A DNA stretch of 64,000 bases from Marinobacterium aestuarii (GCF_001651805.1 NZ_CP015839.1:3658001-3722000), one strand, 5' to 3'; positions 34,873 through 43,733 are shown, counted from the first letter of the stretch. Program-made: numbers and translations. Notes: generated by a model not told the origin, from the letters alone.

Positions 34873-37047
34873 TTATCTGATAAACAGCATCTCGGAGTAC
34901 TTCGGCAGCGGCCAGGCAGCATCCGATACCGTCATTTCCAGGCTATCGGCATGGCTGCGGACCTTGTCCATCAGCGGGCGAATCTCGTGGGCACAGAACT
35001 GCATGTGAGCTTCGATGGATGCGAAGTCGTGTTTTTCCGTGGCGGTGGCCAGCGCAGCCACGGTCTGCATCATGGCATCCGCTTCGGCGGCAACTTTTTT
35101 CGCAACGCCGTTATCCAGACCAATACCCATGGCGGCAGCACCGGAGATAGAGCTGCACAGCTCAGACAGGTACGTCATCGCTGCCGGATAGATGGAGGTG
35201 GTCGCCATATCCATCGTCAGCTTGGCTTCCATCTCTATCGACAGGATGTATTGCTCGGAATACACCTCGTAGCGGCTTTGCAGCTCAACGGGCGACAGCA
35301 CACCGGTGTTCTTGAACAGGTCCTGCACGGACTGTTCCAGCAAGGCAGGCAGAGCTTCAGCGGAGGTCCGGTTATTGGCCAGGCCACGCTCGTCCACCGC
35401 CTGCGTGTGCCATTCAGACGAGTAGCCGTCACCACCGAAGAGCACATTGCCATGCGCATCCATCAGTTCCTTGAGTACGGCAATCACGGCCGAGCCCTGA
35501 TCCAGGCCTGAATTCAGCGCCGCTTCAAGCTTGCCGGCAATCCAGTTGAGGGAATCGGCCATCATGGCGTTCATCGCCACCAGTGGCCCGGAGACCGACT
35601 GCGACGAACCAACGGCGCGGAACTCGAAACGGTTGCCGGTAAAGGCGAAGGGCGAGGTGCGGTTGCGATCGCCCGGGTCACGGGTAAAGGTAAGAATTTC
35701 CGCCAGACCCAGGTCCATCACGCCGCCGCATTTGCTCGGCGCCAGGTTGCCCTGCTGGATATCCGTGAACACCTTCTCCAGCTGGTCGCCCAGATAGACC
35801 GACAGAATGGCCGGAGGCGCTTCATTGGCACCCAGACGGTGATCATTTGACGCCGATGCAATAACAGCGCGCAGCAGCGGACCATGCAGATGCACACCAC
35901 GGATCACGGCGCCACAGAACAGCAGGAAGTTCAGGTTCTTCTCCGGCGTGCTGCCAGGATCCAGCAGGTTGCCCTGGGTCGAGTTGCCGACAGACCAGTT
36001 CACGTGCTTGCCAGAGCCGTTAACGCCGGCGAAGGGCTTTTCATGCAACAGGGCGTGCAGGCCATGCTTCTTGGCGGTGTTTTTCAGCACGGTCATCAGC
36101 AGCTGCTGATGGTCCGCCGCGATATTGGCCGACTCAAAGTAAGGTGCGATCTCAAACTGCCCAGGTGCCACTTCGTTGTGATGCGTCTTGGCAGGGATGC
36201 CCAGGCGATACAGGCGGTCTTCGAAATCCTGCATGAAGACCTGTACACGCTCAGGGATAGCACCAAAATAATGGTCATCAAACTGCTGACCCTTGGCCGG
36301 CGGCGCACCAAAGAGTGTGCGGCCTGCCAGGCGCAGGTCAGGCCGGGCAGCGGCAAAATTCTCATCGATCAGGAAGTATTCCTGCTCGGCACCGCAGCTT
36401 GCATTCAGGGTGGCGATATTGGTTTCACCCATAAGGGACAGCACTTTGTGCGCCGCCTTGTTCATGGCTGAGTTGGAGCGCAGCAACGGAATTTTCTTGT
36501 CCAGCGCCTCACCCGTCCAGGACATGAAGACACTGGGGATCATCAGCGTCGGGCCGTTCGCCGTATGCATGATGTAGCAGGGGCTGGTCGGATCCCAGGC
36601 GGTGTAACCGCGGGCAGCGTTGGTCATGCGCAGGCTGCCGTTGGGGAACGAAGAGCCATCCGGCTCGCCCTTGATCAGCAGGCTGCCGGTGAATTCTGTT
36701 ATGGCAACACCCTCAGCGTTGGGCACGATAAAGCCGTCGTGCTTTTCCGCCGTGGCGTTGGTCATCGGGTAAAAGATGTGGGAGAAAAACTTGGCACCCT
36801 TGCCCAGCGCCCAGTCTTTCATCGCCGCGGCAACAACATCGGCGGTGGCAGGATCCAGCGGTGCACCGGTCTGTACGGTGTTTTTTATCGCCTTGAAGGC
36901 ATTCTTGGACAGCGACTCTTCCATCTTCGAGAGACTGAAAACATCGCAGGCCCAGATCTTGCTCAGCGGCTCCGGCATCTCAACACTGATGGCCTTGCCA
37001 TTAGTGATGGTGTTGATTGCTGCGAGCCTGGATGCATTGCCACTCAT
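34873..37047 (-). CDS. glnN: Type III glutamine synthetase
   Basis: 724 residues, the length of GSIII (about 700-730) and much longer than GSI. GSIII-specific opening SKIWACDVFSLSKMEESL, FFSHIFYPMTNATAEKHDGF, then catalytic segments AEQEYFLID, HHNEVAPGQFEIAP and NGSGKHVNWSVGN. It makes glutamine from glutamate and ammonia with ATP. GSIII enzymes serve mainly under nitrogen limitation in organisms that have them. Upstream lie an NtrC-type site and a sigma-54-like promoter, in keeping with this. Confidence 0.95.
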   Translation of the reverse strand: MSGNASRLAAINTITNGKAISVEMPEPLSKIWACDVFSLSKMEESLSKNAFKAIKNTVQTGAPLDPATADVVAAAMKDWALGKGAKFFSHIFYPMTNATAEKHDGFIVPNAEGVAITEFTGSLLIKGEPDGSSFPNGSLRMTNAARGYTAWDPTSPCYIMHTANGPTLMIPSVFMSWTGEALDKKIPLLRSNSAMNKAAHKVLSLMGETNIATLNASCGAEQEYFLIDENFAAARPDLRLAGRTLFGAPPAKGQQFDDHYFGAIPERVQVFMQDFEDRLYRLGIPAKTHHNEVAPGQFEIAPYFESANIAADHQQLLMTVLKNTAKKHGLHALLHEKPFAGVNGSGKHVNWSVGNSTQGNLLDPGSTPEKNLNFLLFCGAVIRGVHLHGPLLRAVIASASNDHRLGANEAPPAILSVYLGDQLEKVFTDIQQGNLAPSKCGGVMDLGLAEILTFTRDPGDRNRTSPFAFTGNRFEFRAVGSSQSVSGPLVAMNAMMADSLNWIAGKLEAALNSGLDQGSAVIAVLKELMDAHGNVLFGGDGYSSEWHTQAVDERGLANNRTSAEALPALLEQSVQDLFKNTGVLSPVELQSRYEVYSEQYILSIEMEAKLTMDMATTSIYPAAMTYLSELCSSISGAAAMGIGLDNGVAKKVAAEADAMMQTVAALATATEKHDFASIEAHMQFCAHEIRPLMDKVRSHADSLEMTVSDAAWPLPKYSEMLFIR

Positions 37048-37083
37048 GTTTATACCCTGTATGCCGTGAAATTGTGTGGACAG

Positions 37084-37103
37084 GCAGCCCTCTCGAGGGC
37101 TGC
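37084..37103 (-). promoter_or_regulatory. Hairpin in the glnN leader
   Basis: GCAGCCCTC (37084-37092) and GAGGGCTGC (37095-37103) form a 9-bp inverted repeat with a 2-nt centre, 37 bp upstream of the glnN ATG and downstream of the proposed promoter. It would lie in the transcript leader. Confidence 0.5.
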
Positions 37104-37197
37104 GCCTGTGTTGTTATCCTGGGGCCTCTTTTTGGTGCACAGACACGGGTCCAAACCCAGTGCCATCAAGCCGAAGAAACCCAATGACGTTTTAATA

Positions 37198-37213
37198 AGC
37201 AAAATACGATCCA
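37198..37213 (-). promoter_or_regulatory. Sigma-54-like promoter of glnN
   Basis: Minus-strand TGGATCG-TATT-TTGCT has the invariant GG at -24 and GC at -12 with correct spacing (consensus TGGCACG-N4-TTGCA). Transcription would start near 37187, about 140 nt before glnN. Confidence 0.5.
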
Positions 37214-37373
37214 AATTTTCAAAAAGGCACATAAAATAAGTATAAGCACTTGAAAATAAAGAAATTATTTTTTATCACCCAATACTAAAACAGAAAAAAC
37301 CCGAGCCACCGCCTCAAATAAGCGCACAAACCTGGCAATAACGCACCAAAGTAGACCGCAAGCAGGAATTAAA

Positions 37374-37390
37374 AGCACCATATTGGTGCA
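37374..37390. promoter_or_regulatory. NtrC-type binding site upstream of glnN
   Basis: AGCACCATATTGGTGCA matches the NtrC consensus TGCACCA-N3-TGGTGCA at 13 of 14 defined positions. A weaker half-site (GCACCA) lies at 37343-37348. The distance to the proposed sigma-54 promoter is about 165-190 bp, within enhancer range. Confidence 0.75.
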
Positions 37391-37498
37391 TTTTCATATC
37401 TGAATGAGTGATACGCCAGCCCGTGCACGCTATTGGGTCACGCTTCTGGCCGAACTGAGGGGCGCGCGGCATCAAGCCGCCACCGACGACAGTTCATA

Positions 37499-38140
37499 TC
37501 AACGCCGAGCCTGCACCATAGTGTGATATTCCAGCGCAGGTACAGCCCCCACCAGGCCCGACGCATCCAGCCCCGGCAGGATATCGCTGGCCTCACCCTG
37601 ATTCAGGGCCAAAACAGGGGTCTTGATAGACGCAAGGCTTGCCGCGGAGAAAGCACTACTTATCTCAGGATCCACAATCAGTGCTGCACCAATACGGTGC
37701 TCCAGCGCCGTAAGGCTTGCCGAAATATCCGCCGGGCGCTTCCACAGCTCGGCGGGTGCGATAGCCGCATCCTGCAAACCCAGGCGCGGCGCAGGCACCA
37801 CCAGGGCAATAAAGCCCCGCTGCGCCAGAGCCGCCCCGATCCACTCCCCCAGATGGGGCGCGGATCTCATGCCACCGTGGGAAACCAGCACCAGGGGAAA
37901 AGTCCCCTCGGCCACAGGTGCATCCAGCAGCCCAGGGGTACCCTCGAGCACCGCACTGTCGCCGATGGACACCACCTCCGAGCCCTGCGCCGCCGGATAC
38001 CAGAGCGTCACACTCAGCGGCTGCGCGCGCTGTGGCGCATCCACCTGCAAAGTTGCGACACCGGGCAACCCCGCCAGCGCCGCTGCACTACTGACATAAA
38101 TGGCCATAACCATAGCCACGCGTTTTAACCTCAGACGCAT
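37499..38140 (-). CDS. Exported dienelactone hydrolase-like protein lacking its nucleophile segment
   Basis: 213 residues from ATG 38140 (AGGGA upstream), beginning with a signal peptide (MRLRLKRVAMVMAIYV, AALAG). It resembles periplasmic predicted dienelactone hydrolases: PLSVTLWYPA, FPLVLVSHGG, RPADISASLTALE, DPEISSAFSAASLASIKTPVLAL. The region that should carry GHSxGG between ALE and the DPE segment is absent, shortening the protein by about 80-100 residues without breaking the frame. The catalytic nucleophile is therefore missing and the product is probably inactive or has another role. Upstream in-frame sequence to 38368 lacks a signal and is not included. Confidence 0.6.
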   Translation of the reverse strand: MRLRLKRVAMVMAIYVSSAAALAGLPGVATLQVDAPQRAQPLSVTLWYPAAQGSEVVSIGDSAVLEGTPGLLDAPVAEGTFPLVLVSHGGMRSAPHLGEWIGAALAQRGFIALVVPAPRLGLQDAAIAPAELWKRPADISASLTALEHRIGAALIVDPEISSAFSAASLASIKTPVLALNQGEASDILPGLDASGLVGAVPALEYHTMVQARR

Positions 38141-38264
38141 CGATACGATTCCCTGTGGGGTGAAGGAAGAGCAGCTATACAACCTGTTTTTCTTGCGGTT
38201 AATAGCCCAAAAGACAAGACATTCTTTCCCGGCCTTCTTTCCCGGCCTTGGTTGCGGCCTGCCG

Positions 38265-39230
38265 TTATCGCCACAGCCCTGGCGCGTCAGCCGTGTATCC
38301 CCCGGCAAGCCCCTTAGCGACCATGGCGACGGCATTATGGGCGTGCAAGCTTTCCTGGTGCTCCACACGGATCTGGAAATCGTCCAGCCAGGGCGTCGCG
38401 TTCAGTGCCGCCTTAAGGCGCCGGGCGGCATCTTCGCAAAACATGAGGTTCTGACCATTCAGCCGGGCAAACGCCTGTTCATCTTCGCGTTTGACTGCCG
38501 TCTGTACCGGTGTCTGCAGCGCCTCCTCCAGGGTGCCGATCAACTTTTCGATCGGAAAGGCCGCCGATTCCGCCAGCCGGACCCGAACATCGGCGTAGGA
38601 TCGCTGGCTGTGCGGGGTAGCCCAGCTTCCACCCTCCTCTTGCAGCCAGCGGGCAACCGCGTCTATGGGCGGATTGGATCGACTGGAGAAGGCATCACGA
38701 AACGCGTCGGCAATCAATTGGCGGCTCAGGGACGCAGAGCACGGGCAAGTACTTGAATAGGGCACGCTCACACCAAGCTCAATAGTGGTATGCCCCTGGG
38801 CCCGCCGGGCACTCAGCACCACCGGATAGGCTTTCCACCCCTGGTGGTTGCTGCTCAGTGCAGGACGGCGACTCAGATACTGGAAACTCAATGACAGCGA
38901 TGCGGTATCGCTGATATCGCGATGGCTCTGAAGCGCCTGCTGCAGAAACTGGCAGAGAATAGCGGGCCTGAGTGCCTCGCGTTCGGCGAAGGCTTCCAGC
39001 AGCAAATACAGACGCGACATGTGGATGCCCTTCGCCTGCGGATCGCGAAGGTTGACATACAGGCTTGCCGTTGCCTGAACGGCAACATGGCTGCGATCCG
39101 ATTCCGCAAGCGTGACGGGAAGCGCGAGCCCGGACATGCCGACGCCATCCAGCGTGCCGCCAATGGAAGCACGGGGCGACGTTGTCACATCGGGTAAAGG
39201 AGCGAAAGGGCCGAGAGAGGCGGTGTTCAT
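38265..39230 (-). CDS. folE2: GTP cyclohydrolase I type IB
   Basis: 321 residues from ATG 39230; the frame is open to 39305. FolE2 features: LDGVGMSGLALPVTL, KGIHMSRLYLLLE with His70, and TCPCSASLS with the metal-ligand cysteine region (162-164). The enzyme makes dihydroneopterin triphosphate for folate and queuosine and can use metals other than zinc. It replaces zinc-dependent FolE under zinc starvation. A Zur-type box lies in the divergent gap to the DUF1826 gene, consistent with this role. Confidence 0.93.
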   Translation of the reverse strand: MNTASLGPFAPLPDVTTSPRASIGGTLDGVGMSGLALPVTLAESDRSHVAVQATASLYVNLRDPQAKGIHMSRLYLLLEAFAEREALRPAILCQFLQQALQSHRDISDTASLSLSFQYLSRRPALSSNHQGWKAYPVVLSARRAQGHTTIELGVSVPYSSTCPCSASLSRQLIADAFRDAFSSRSNPPIDAVARWLQEEGGSWATPHSQRSYADVRVRLAESAAFPIEKLIGTLEEALQTPVQTAVKREDEQAFARLNGQNLMFCEDAARRLKAALNATPWLDDFQIRVEHQESLHAHNAVAMVAKGLAGGYTADAPGLWR

Positions 39231-39316
39231 ATGCAACAGAAATCCTTGGTCGATGCCTTTGATGTTTCGCCGCACTGCCTGCTGGGCGCGAGGCAGTGCA
39301 GCCATTGTGCTCGCTA

Positions 39317-39333
39317 TAGTTACAATATAACAT
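39317..39333. promoter_or_regulatory. Zur-type box between folE2 and DUF1826 gene
   Basis: TAGTTACAATATAACAT contains GTTACAATATAAC, one mismatch from the gammaproteobacterial Zur core GTTATAATATAAC, with partly symmetric flanks. It sits in the gap between divergent genes that are typical zinc-starvation genes. Confidence 0.8.
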
Positions 39334-39375
39334 TACACAAATAACATAGATGCAGCAAAGGAAAGCAGGACCCTG

Positions 39376-40011
39376 ATGAATGCAATCAGCAATCCGCCAA
39401 GGCACCGGCACAACAGTGCTGTGCTGCCAGAGCTCAGCGTCGCGGCGGGGGACGACCCTCGGGTGCTGTCCCGTTTCTATGCAGCGAGCTGCAACCTGGC
39501 GATCTGGCAACGGCCGTTATCTTCAAGCCTGCGGCGTTATCTCGAGCAGCTGGCCCAGCAGCCTCCCGGGTTGAGCCTGCGCTGCGTGCTGCGCCCGGAT
39601 GAAGCCGCCCCCGAACTGGAACGCAAGCTGCCGCCGGGGGCGGGCCAGGATTGCCTGATCGCCGATATCGAGCTGCTGACCGACATGTTTGCCTGCCTAT
39701 TTGAGCAGAAGCAGGTGGGAATGCGGCTGGAGTGGCTGCATCGAGCCATGTGCCCGAAGTTTCATGTGGATCGCCTGCCCTGCCGCCTGGTGACAACCTA
39801 CCTCGGTCCCGGCACACACTGGATCAGCCATGAGCAACGCCAAAGCACGCCCGGCAATGAAAGGGATTTCCGCCAGCTGCAAGCCGGCGAGGTTGCCTTG
39901 CTCAAGGGCGAAGGCTGGTTCGGCAACGAAGGCCGTGGCCTCGTCCACCGGTCACCCGAGGTTACGGATGGCGCGGGACGCCTGTTCCTGTCGCTCGACC
40001 TGATGGACTGA
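39376..40011 (+). CDS. DUF1826 family protein
   Basis: 211 residues. Family features: ASCNLAIWQRPL near the N-terminus, LLTDMFACLFEQKQVGMRL, CPKFHVDRLPCRLVTTYLGPGT, and GEVALLKGEGWFGNEGRGLVHRSP. The CPKFHVD and HRSP elements look like a cupin-like metal site. DUF1826 genes are recurrent members of Zur regulons; the biochemical function is unknown. It diverges from folE2 with a Zur-type box between them. Confidence 0.88.
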   Translation: MNAISNPPRHRHNSAVLPELSVAAGDDPRVLSRFYAASCNLAIWQRPLSSSLRRYLEQLAQQPPGLSLRCVLRPDEAAPELERKLPPGAGQDCLIADIELLTDMFACLFEQKQVGMRLEWLHRAMCPKFHVDRLPCRLVTTYLGPGTHWISHEQRQSTPGNERDFRQLQAGEVALLKGEGWFGNEGRGLVHRSPEVTDGAGRLFLSLDLMD

Positions 40012-40151
40012 AGTCTGCTGAGCCGCGCGCGATGTTCGGCATCAGGGGAGCCAAAAGAGGAATCAAAGCGTCAGGGCTTGCCTGCTGCCTTGCTGATGTA
40101 TAGCAGCAGGAATCGGCAAGACCATTCGCTTCTCGAGTGTCCCCGCAGCAC

Positions 40152-40715
40152 TCAGGCCAGGCGGCTAATTTCGTTCAACACTTTACTATATGCATCGGCC
40201 TGGCCGGGATCGGCGATCATCGCGCGCAGGCAGGCCGCGGTCGCAGCCAGTTGCAGCGAGCGCATGGCATCCTGATGACTGGCAGCGCTGATGCCATCCA
40301 GTGTGGCCTGCATCGCCTCGGCGGCGCTGCGTACCGCGAAGGAAAAGTCGCCGGCACTGTCGAGCACGCTACGAAGGCTAAGCTTCACCGCGTCCACAAT
40401 CTGCTGGTTGACCCCGCCCACACTCGCGGCGTTTAGCTCCGCCGTGCCTTGCAGAAGTAAGCTCTGCAAGGCTTCGGCACTGGCCTGGGTATCCACCGAG
40501 TAAAGCTGTATTACGCCCTGATTCACCGCAGCCTGCATCAGGGCGTTCTGCTGCTGTTGAGAAGAGACAGCGTTTTCGAACAGGGTGCCGATCGCATGGG
40601 CCGCGGCCTGGTAAATCGCACCCATCGCCATTGCCGGGGCTTCGGCAATAACCTTGATGTTGGCCTGGGTAACTGCGTCGGTGATCTGATCGTTAACCGA
40701 AGTTTGAGAAGGCAT
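40152..40715 (-). CDS. RebB-family R-body protein with C-terminal extension
   Basis: 187 residues; the start at 40715 has AAGGAG seven bases upstream. Residues ~5-75 match the RebB (killing trait) domain: VNDQITDAVTQANIKVIAEAPAMAMG, IYQAAAHAIG, SSQQQQNALMQAAVNQGVIQLYSVDT. RebB-type proteins polymerise into R-bodies, proteinaceous ribbons that unroll. Residues ~76-187 form a second alanine-rich helical part that is not part of the canonical short RebB. Reb genes normally cluster with paralogues and a sigma factor; here only one is present, and an IS630 insertion lies 126 bp upstream. Confidence 0.82.
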   Translation of the reverse strand: MPSQTSVNDQITDAVTQANIKVIAEAPAMAMGAIYQAAAHAIGTLFENAVSSQQQQNALMQAAVNQGVIQLYSVDTQASAEALQSLLLQGTAELNAASVGGVNQQIVDAVKLSLRSVLDSAGDFSFAVRSAAEAMQATLDGISAASHQDAMRSLQLAATAACLRAMIADPGQADAYSKVLNEISRLA

Positions 40716-40761
40716 GCAGTGCTCCTTGCTGGGGGATAAATGAGAAAATGGGTGACTGCTG

Positions 40762-40791
40762 TTAGTGGCAGTTCACTCGCGAATGTCGGCA
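40762..40791 (-). CDS. Nine-codon mini-ORF upstream of rebB
   Basis: Minus-strand ATG at 40791 is preceded by AGAGAGGAG, a stronger than average ribosome site, and encodes MKLYADIRE followed by TGA, 46 bp before the RebB start. It could be a leader peptide or the stub of a gene cut by rearrangement. The IS630 end is 50 bp further upstream. Confidence 0.35.
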   Translation of the reverse strand, partial: CRHSRVNCH

Positions 40792-40878
40792 TAAAGTTTC
40801 ATAAGGCGACTCCTCTCTCCAGGCTATTCGTCGATGGTTATTAACCCGGCGGCAATTTAGGTCTGATATAATGTGCGC

Positions 40879-41084
40879 ATGAATACCGACGCACGCAAGC
40901 TCAGCACAGAGCAACAGGAACTTCTCAGGCAGCAAGCCATTCGACTCCGTTTGAAAGGCAAAACTTTCCGTGAAATCGGGCAGCTGCTCAATGTTCACCC
41001 CGATACTGTTGGACGCTGGTACCAGCGTTATGAAGCCGGCGGCAAGGCGGCCTTGACAGTACAAAAACGGGGCCCCAAGAACAA
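40879..41084 (+). pseudogene. IS630 transposase, N-terminal part
   Basis: Begins MNTDARKLSTEQQELLRQ and contains the winged HTH (KTFREIGQLLNVHPDTVGRW). Coding continues as RGPKN up to the IS21 insertion at 41085. The AACAA at 41080-41084 is the target duplication. The sequence resumes at 43739. Confidence 0.92.
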
Positions 41085-41326
41085 TGCATATTCCGGCCCA
41101 TCGTGAACAGCCATTCCGGCGGAACGTGAACACCCATTCTGATTCAACGTGAACACCTGTTCCGGCCCAAGGTGAACATTTTTGTCGGATTTCCGGAATC
41201 GCCGTTCACGGCACCGGAATCACTGTTCATATTCCCGGAATAAGTGTTCACGTTCGTCCGGAATCATTCTTAACGCATTGATTTTCAACTTATTTGGTAA
41301 CCTCTCCTCATTTTTAGGGAGAGGCT

Positions 41327-42868
41327 ATGCCGGCTAACAGGACTCCAATGCGTAAAATCCGAGACGTTCTCCGCTTGCGGCTAGCCGCTGGGCTGTCGAT
41401 CCGTCAGATCAAGGACAGCACCAAAATCAGTGTCGGCGCCATCCAGAAACTGTTGCGTAAAGCCGATGAACTCGGGCTTGTCTGGCCCTTGCCCGACGAG
41501 CTGGACGACAGCCAGTTGGCGCGGCTGTTCTACCCCGGTGCCGATACCGCTCCCTTCACCCGCTACCAAGTCCCCGACTGGTCCGCCCTCCATCAGGAGC
41601 TCAAGCGCAAGGGCATGACCAAGCAGTTGCTGTGGGAGGAGTACACCCAGCAGTATCCCAACCGCTGCTACAGCTACTCCCAGTTCTGCGACCGCTACCG
41701 CCAGTGGTGCGGCCAGCAGAAGCGCTCGATGCGCCAGACCCACCGGGCCGGCGAGAAGTGCTTCGTCGACTACTGTGGGCCGACGGTACCGATCATCTGC
41801 GCCAGCACTGGTGAGGTGCGTCAGGCGCAGGTGTTCGTGGCGGTGCTCGGGGCATCGAACTACACCTACGCCGAGGCGACTCTGAGCCAGTCGCTGCCGG
41901 ACTGGCTGGGCAGTCATGTGCGGATGCTGGGGTACTTTGGCGGGTCGACCGAAATCGTGGTGCCCGACAACCTCCGCAGCGGCGTCAGCCGGGCCTGTCG
42001 CTACGATCCGGACCTGAACCCGAGCTACCAGCAGTGGGCCGAGCACTATCAGGTCGCGGTGGTACCGGCGCGCCCTTATCGTCCGAAAGACAAAGCCAAG
42101 GCCGAGGTTGGGGTGCAGATCGTCGAGCGCTGGATCCTGGCCCGCCTACGCCACCACAGCTTCTTCTCTCTGGCCGAGGTCAACCAGTGTATTCGGGCCC
42201 TTCTGGAGGAGCTGAACGAGAAGCCGTTCAAGCAACTGCCGGGCAACCGCCGGCAGGCCTTCGAGCAGCTCGACCGGCCAGCACTGCGACCGCTGCCCAG
42301 CCACCCCTACCGCTACGTCGAGATCAAGCGGGTCAAGGTCAACATCGATTACCACGTCCAGTACCAGCAGCATCACTACTCGGTGCCGCACCAGTATGTC
42401 GGCGAGACCCTGGAGCTGCACGCCAGCGACACCTTGATCACCCTGTACTTCCGGCAACGGCCGGTCGCCTCCCACCCGCGCAAGCACCGGCCCGGCACCA
42501 CGACTGAGGCCAGTCACATGCCCAAGCGCCACCAGAAGCAGCAGCAATGGACGCCGGGACGGCTCAAGAACTGGGCCAAGGACATCGGGCCCGAGGTGTT
42601 GACCTGGGTGGCGGAGCAACTGGCCGCCAAAGCCCATCCCGAGCAGGCCTACCGGATCTGCCTGGGACTGCTGAACCTGAGTCGGGACTATCCAGCCGAG
42701 CGCTTGGATGCGGCCTGCGGCATCGCCAACCGGGAGGGCCTGATCCGCCTGAAGCAGATCAAGTCGATCTTGCTCAGCAACCGCGACCGGCTGCCCGAGA
42801 CGCTCAGCGTCCAGGCCGAGCTGCCCCAGCAGCACGAGAACATCCGTGGTCCCCACAGCTTCCACTGA
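41327..42868 (+). CDS. istA: IS21-family transposase IstA
   Basis: 513 residues. N-terminal HTH (AGLSIRQIKDSTKISVGAIQ). The DDE integrase core has Asp148 (CFVDYCGPT), Asp214 (IVVPDNLRSG) and Glu260 (KDKAKAEVGVQIVE). The C-terminal beta-domain follows with YVEIKRVKVNIDYHVQYQQH. The length is that of intact IstA proteins. It acts with IstB to move the element. Confidence 0.95.
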   Translation: MPANRTPMRKIRDVLRLRLAAGLSIRQIKDSTKISVGAIQKLLRKADELGLVWPLPDELDDSQLARLFYPGADTAPFTRYQVPDWSALHQELKRKGMTKQLLWEEYTQQYPNRCYSYSQFCDRYRQWCGQQKRSMRQTHRAGEKCFVDYCGPTVPIICASTGEVRQAQVFVAVLGASNYTYAEATLSQSLPDWLGSHVRMLGYFGGSTEIVVPDNLRSGVSRACRYDPDLNPSYQQWAEHYQVAVVPARPYRPKDKAKAEVGVQIVERWILARLRHHSFFSLAEVNQCIRALLEELNEKPFKQLPGNRRQAFEQLDRPALRPLPSHPYRYVEIKRVKVNIDYHVQYQQHHYSVPHQYVGETLELHASDTLITLYFRQRPVASHPRKHRPGTTTEASHMPKRHQKQQQWTPGRLKNWAKDIGPEVLTWVAEQLAAKAHPEQAYRICLGLLNLSRDYPAERLDAACGIANREGLIRLKQIKSILLSNRDRLPETLSVQAELPQQHENIRGPHSFH

Positions 42869-42897
42869 CGCCTTCGACACACCCGAGGACAACCCCT

Positions 42898-43653
42898 ATG
42901 AGCACCCAGATCCTGGCGCAGCTGCGCCACCTCAAACTCGGCGGCATGGCCCGCGCCCTGCAAACCCAGCTGGAACAGGTTGGCACCTATGAGGCGCTGT
43001 CGTTCATCGAGCGGCTCGGTCTGCTGGTCGAGCAGGAAAGCCTAAGCCGGGAGCACCGCAAGCACGAGCGCCTGATCCGCCAGGCGCGCTTCAAGCTCAG
43101 CGCCACCGTGCAGGACATCGACTACCAGCACCCGCGCAACGTCAGCCAGACCCAGGTTGCCCGGCTGGCACAGGGGGACTGGATCGACCGGGCCCAGAAC
43201 CTGCTGATCACGGGGCCCTGCGGCAGCGGCAAGACCTACCTCGGCTGCGCGCTGGGCCACAGCGCCTGCCTGCGGGGCTACAGCGTCCGCTACTACCGGC
43301 TCTCCCGTCTGCTGCTGGAGCTGACCCAGGCCAAGGCCGACGGCAGCTACCACAAGCTGCTCAAGCAGCTGGCGAAGGTTCAGCTGCTACAGATCGACGA
43401 CTGGGGACTGGAGCCGCTGAAGCCGGCTCACCGCAACGACCTGATGGAGATCATGGACGACCGCCACGGCCAGACCTCGACGCTGGTGATCAGCCAGTTG
43501 CCGACCGACCAGTGGTACGCCAGCATCGGCGACAATACCCTGGCGGACGCCATCCTGGACCGGCTGATGCACAACGCGCACCGGCTCCCGCTGAAGGGCG
43601 AGTCGATGCGAAAACTCCTTGGGCAGTTGACCGAAGATGAACACCTGGGCTAA
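42898..43653 (+). CDS. istB: IS21-family helper ATPase IstB
   Basis: 251 residues from ATG 42898 (GAGGA upstream), 29 bp after istA. AAA+ ATPase with Walker A GPCGSGKT (106-113) and Walker B LLQIDDWG. IstB assembles on target DNA and recruits the IstA transposase. A frame open upstream to 42547 overlaps istA and is not the gene. Confidence 0.95.
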   Translation: MSTQILAQLRHLKLGGMARALQTQLEQVGTYEALSFIERLGLLVEQESLSREHRKHERLIRQARFKLSATVQDIDYQHPRNVSQTQVARLAQGDWIDRAQNLLITGPCGSGKTYLGCALGHSACLRGYSVRYYRLSRLLLELTQAKADGSYHKLLKQLAKVQLLQIDDWGLEPLKPAHRNDLMEIMDDRHGQTSTLVISQLPTDQWYASIGDNTLADAILDRLMHNAHRLPLKGESMRKLLGQLTEDEHLG

Positions 43654-43733
43654 AAACACCAGGGCGTGATGCGTTGAGAAATCAGGTGTTCACGTTCGTC
43701 CGGAATCGGTGTTCATCTTCGCCGGAATACGCA

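Larger units (their letters stand above)
41085..43733 (+). mobile_element. IS21-family insertion sequence (2,649 bp)
   Basis: Ends TGCATATTCCGGC (left) and, on the reverse strand at the right end, TGCGTATTCCGGC, each followed by iterated TGAACA/CCGGAA boxes typical of IS21 multi-repeat ends. The target duplication AACAA occurs at 41080-41084 and 43734-43738. It carries istA and istB and appears intact. Confidence 0.93.
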
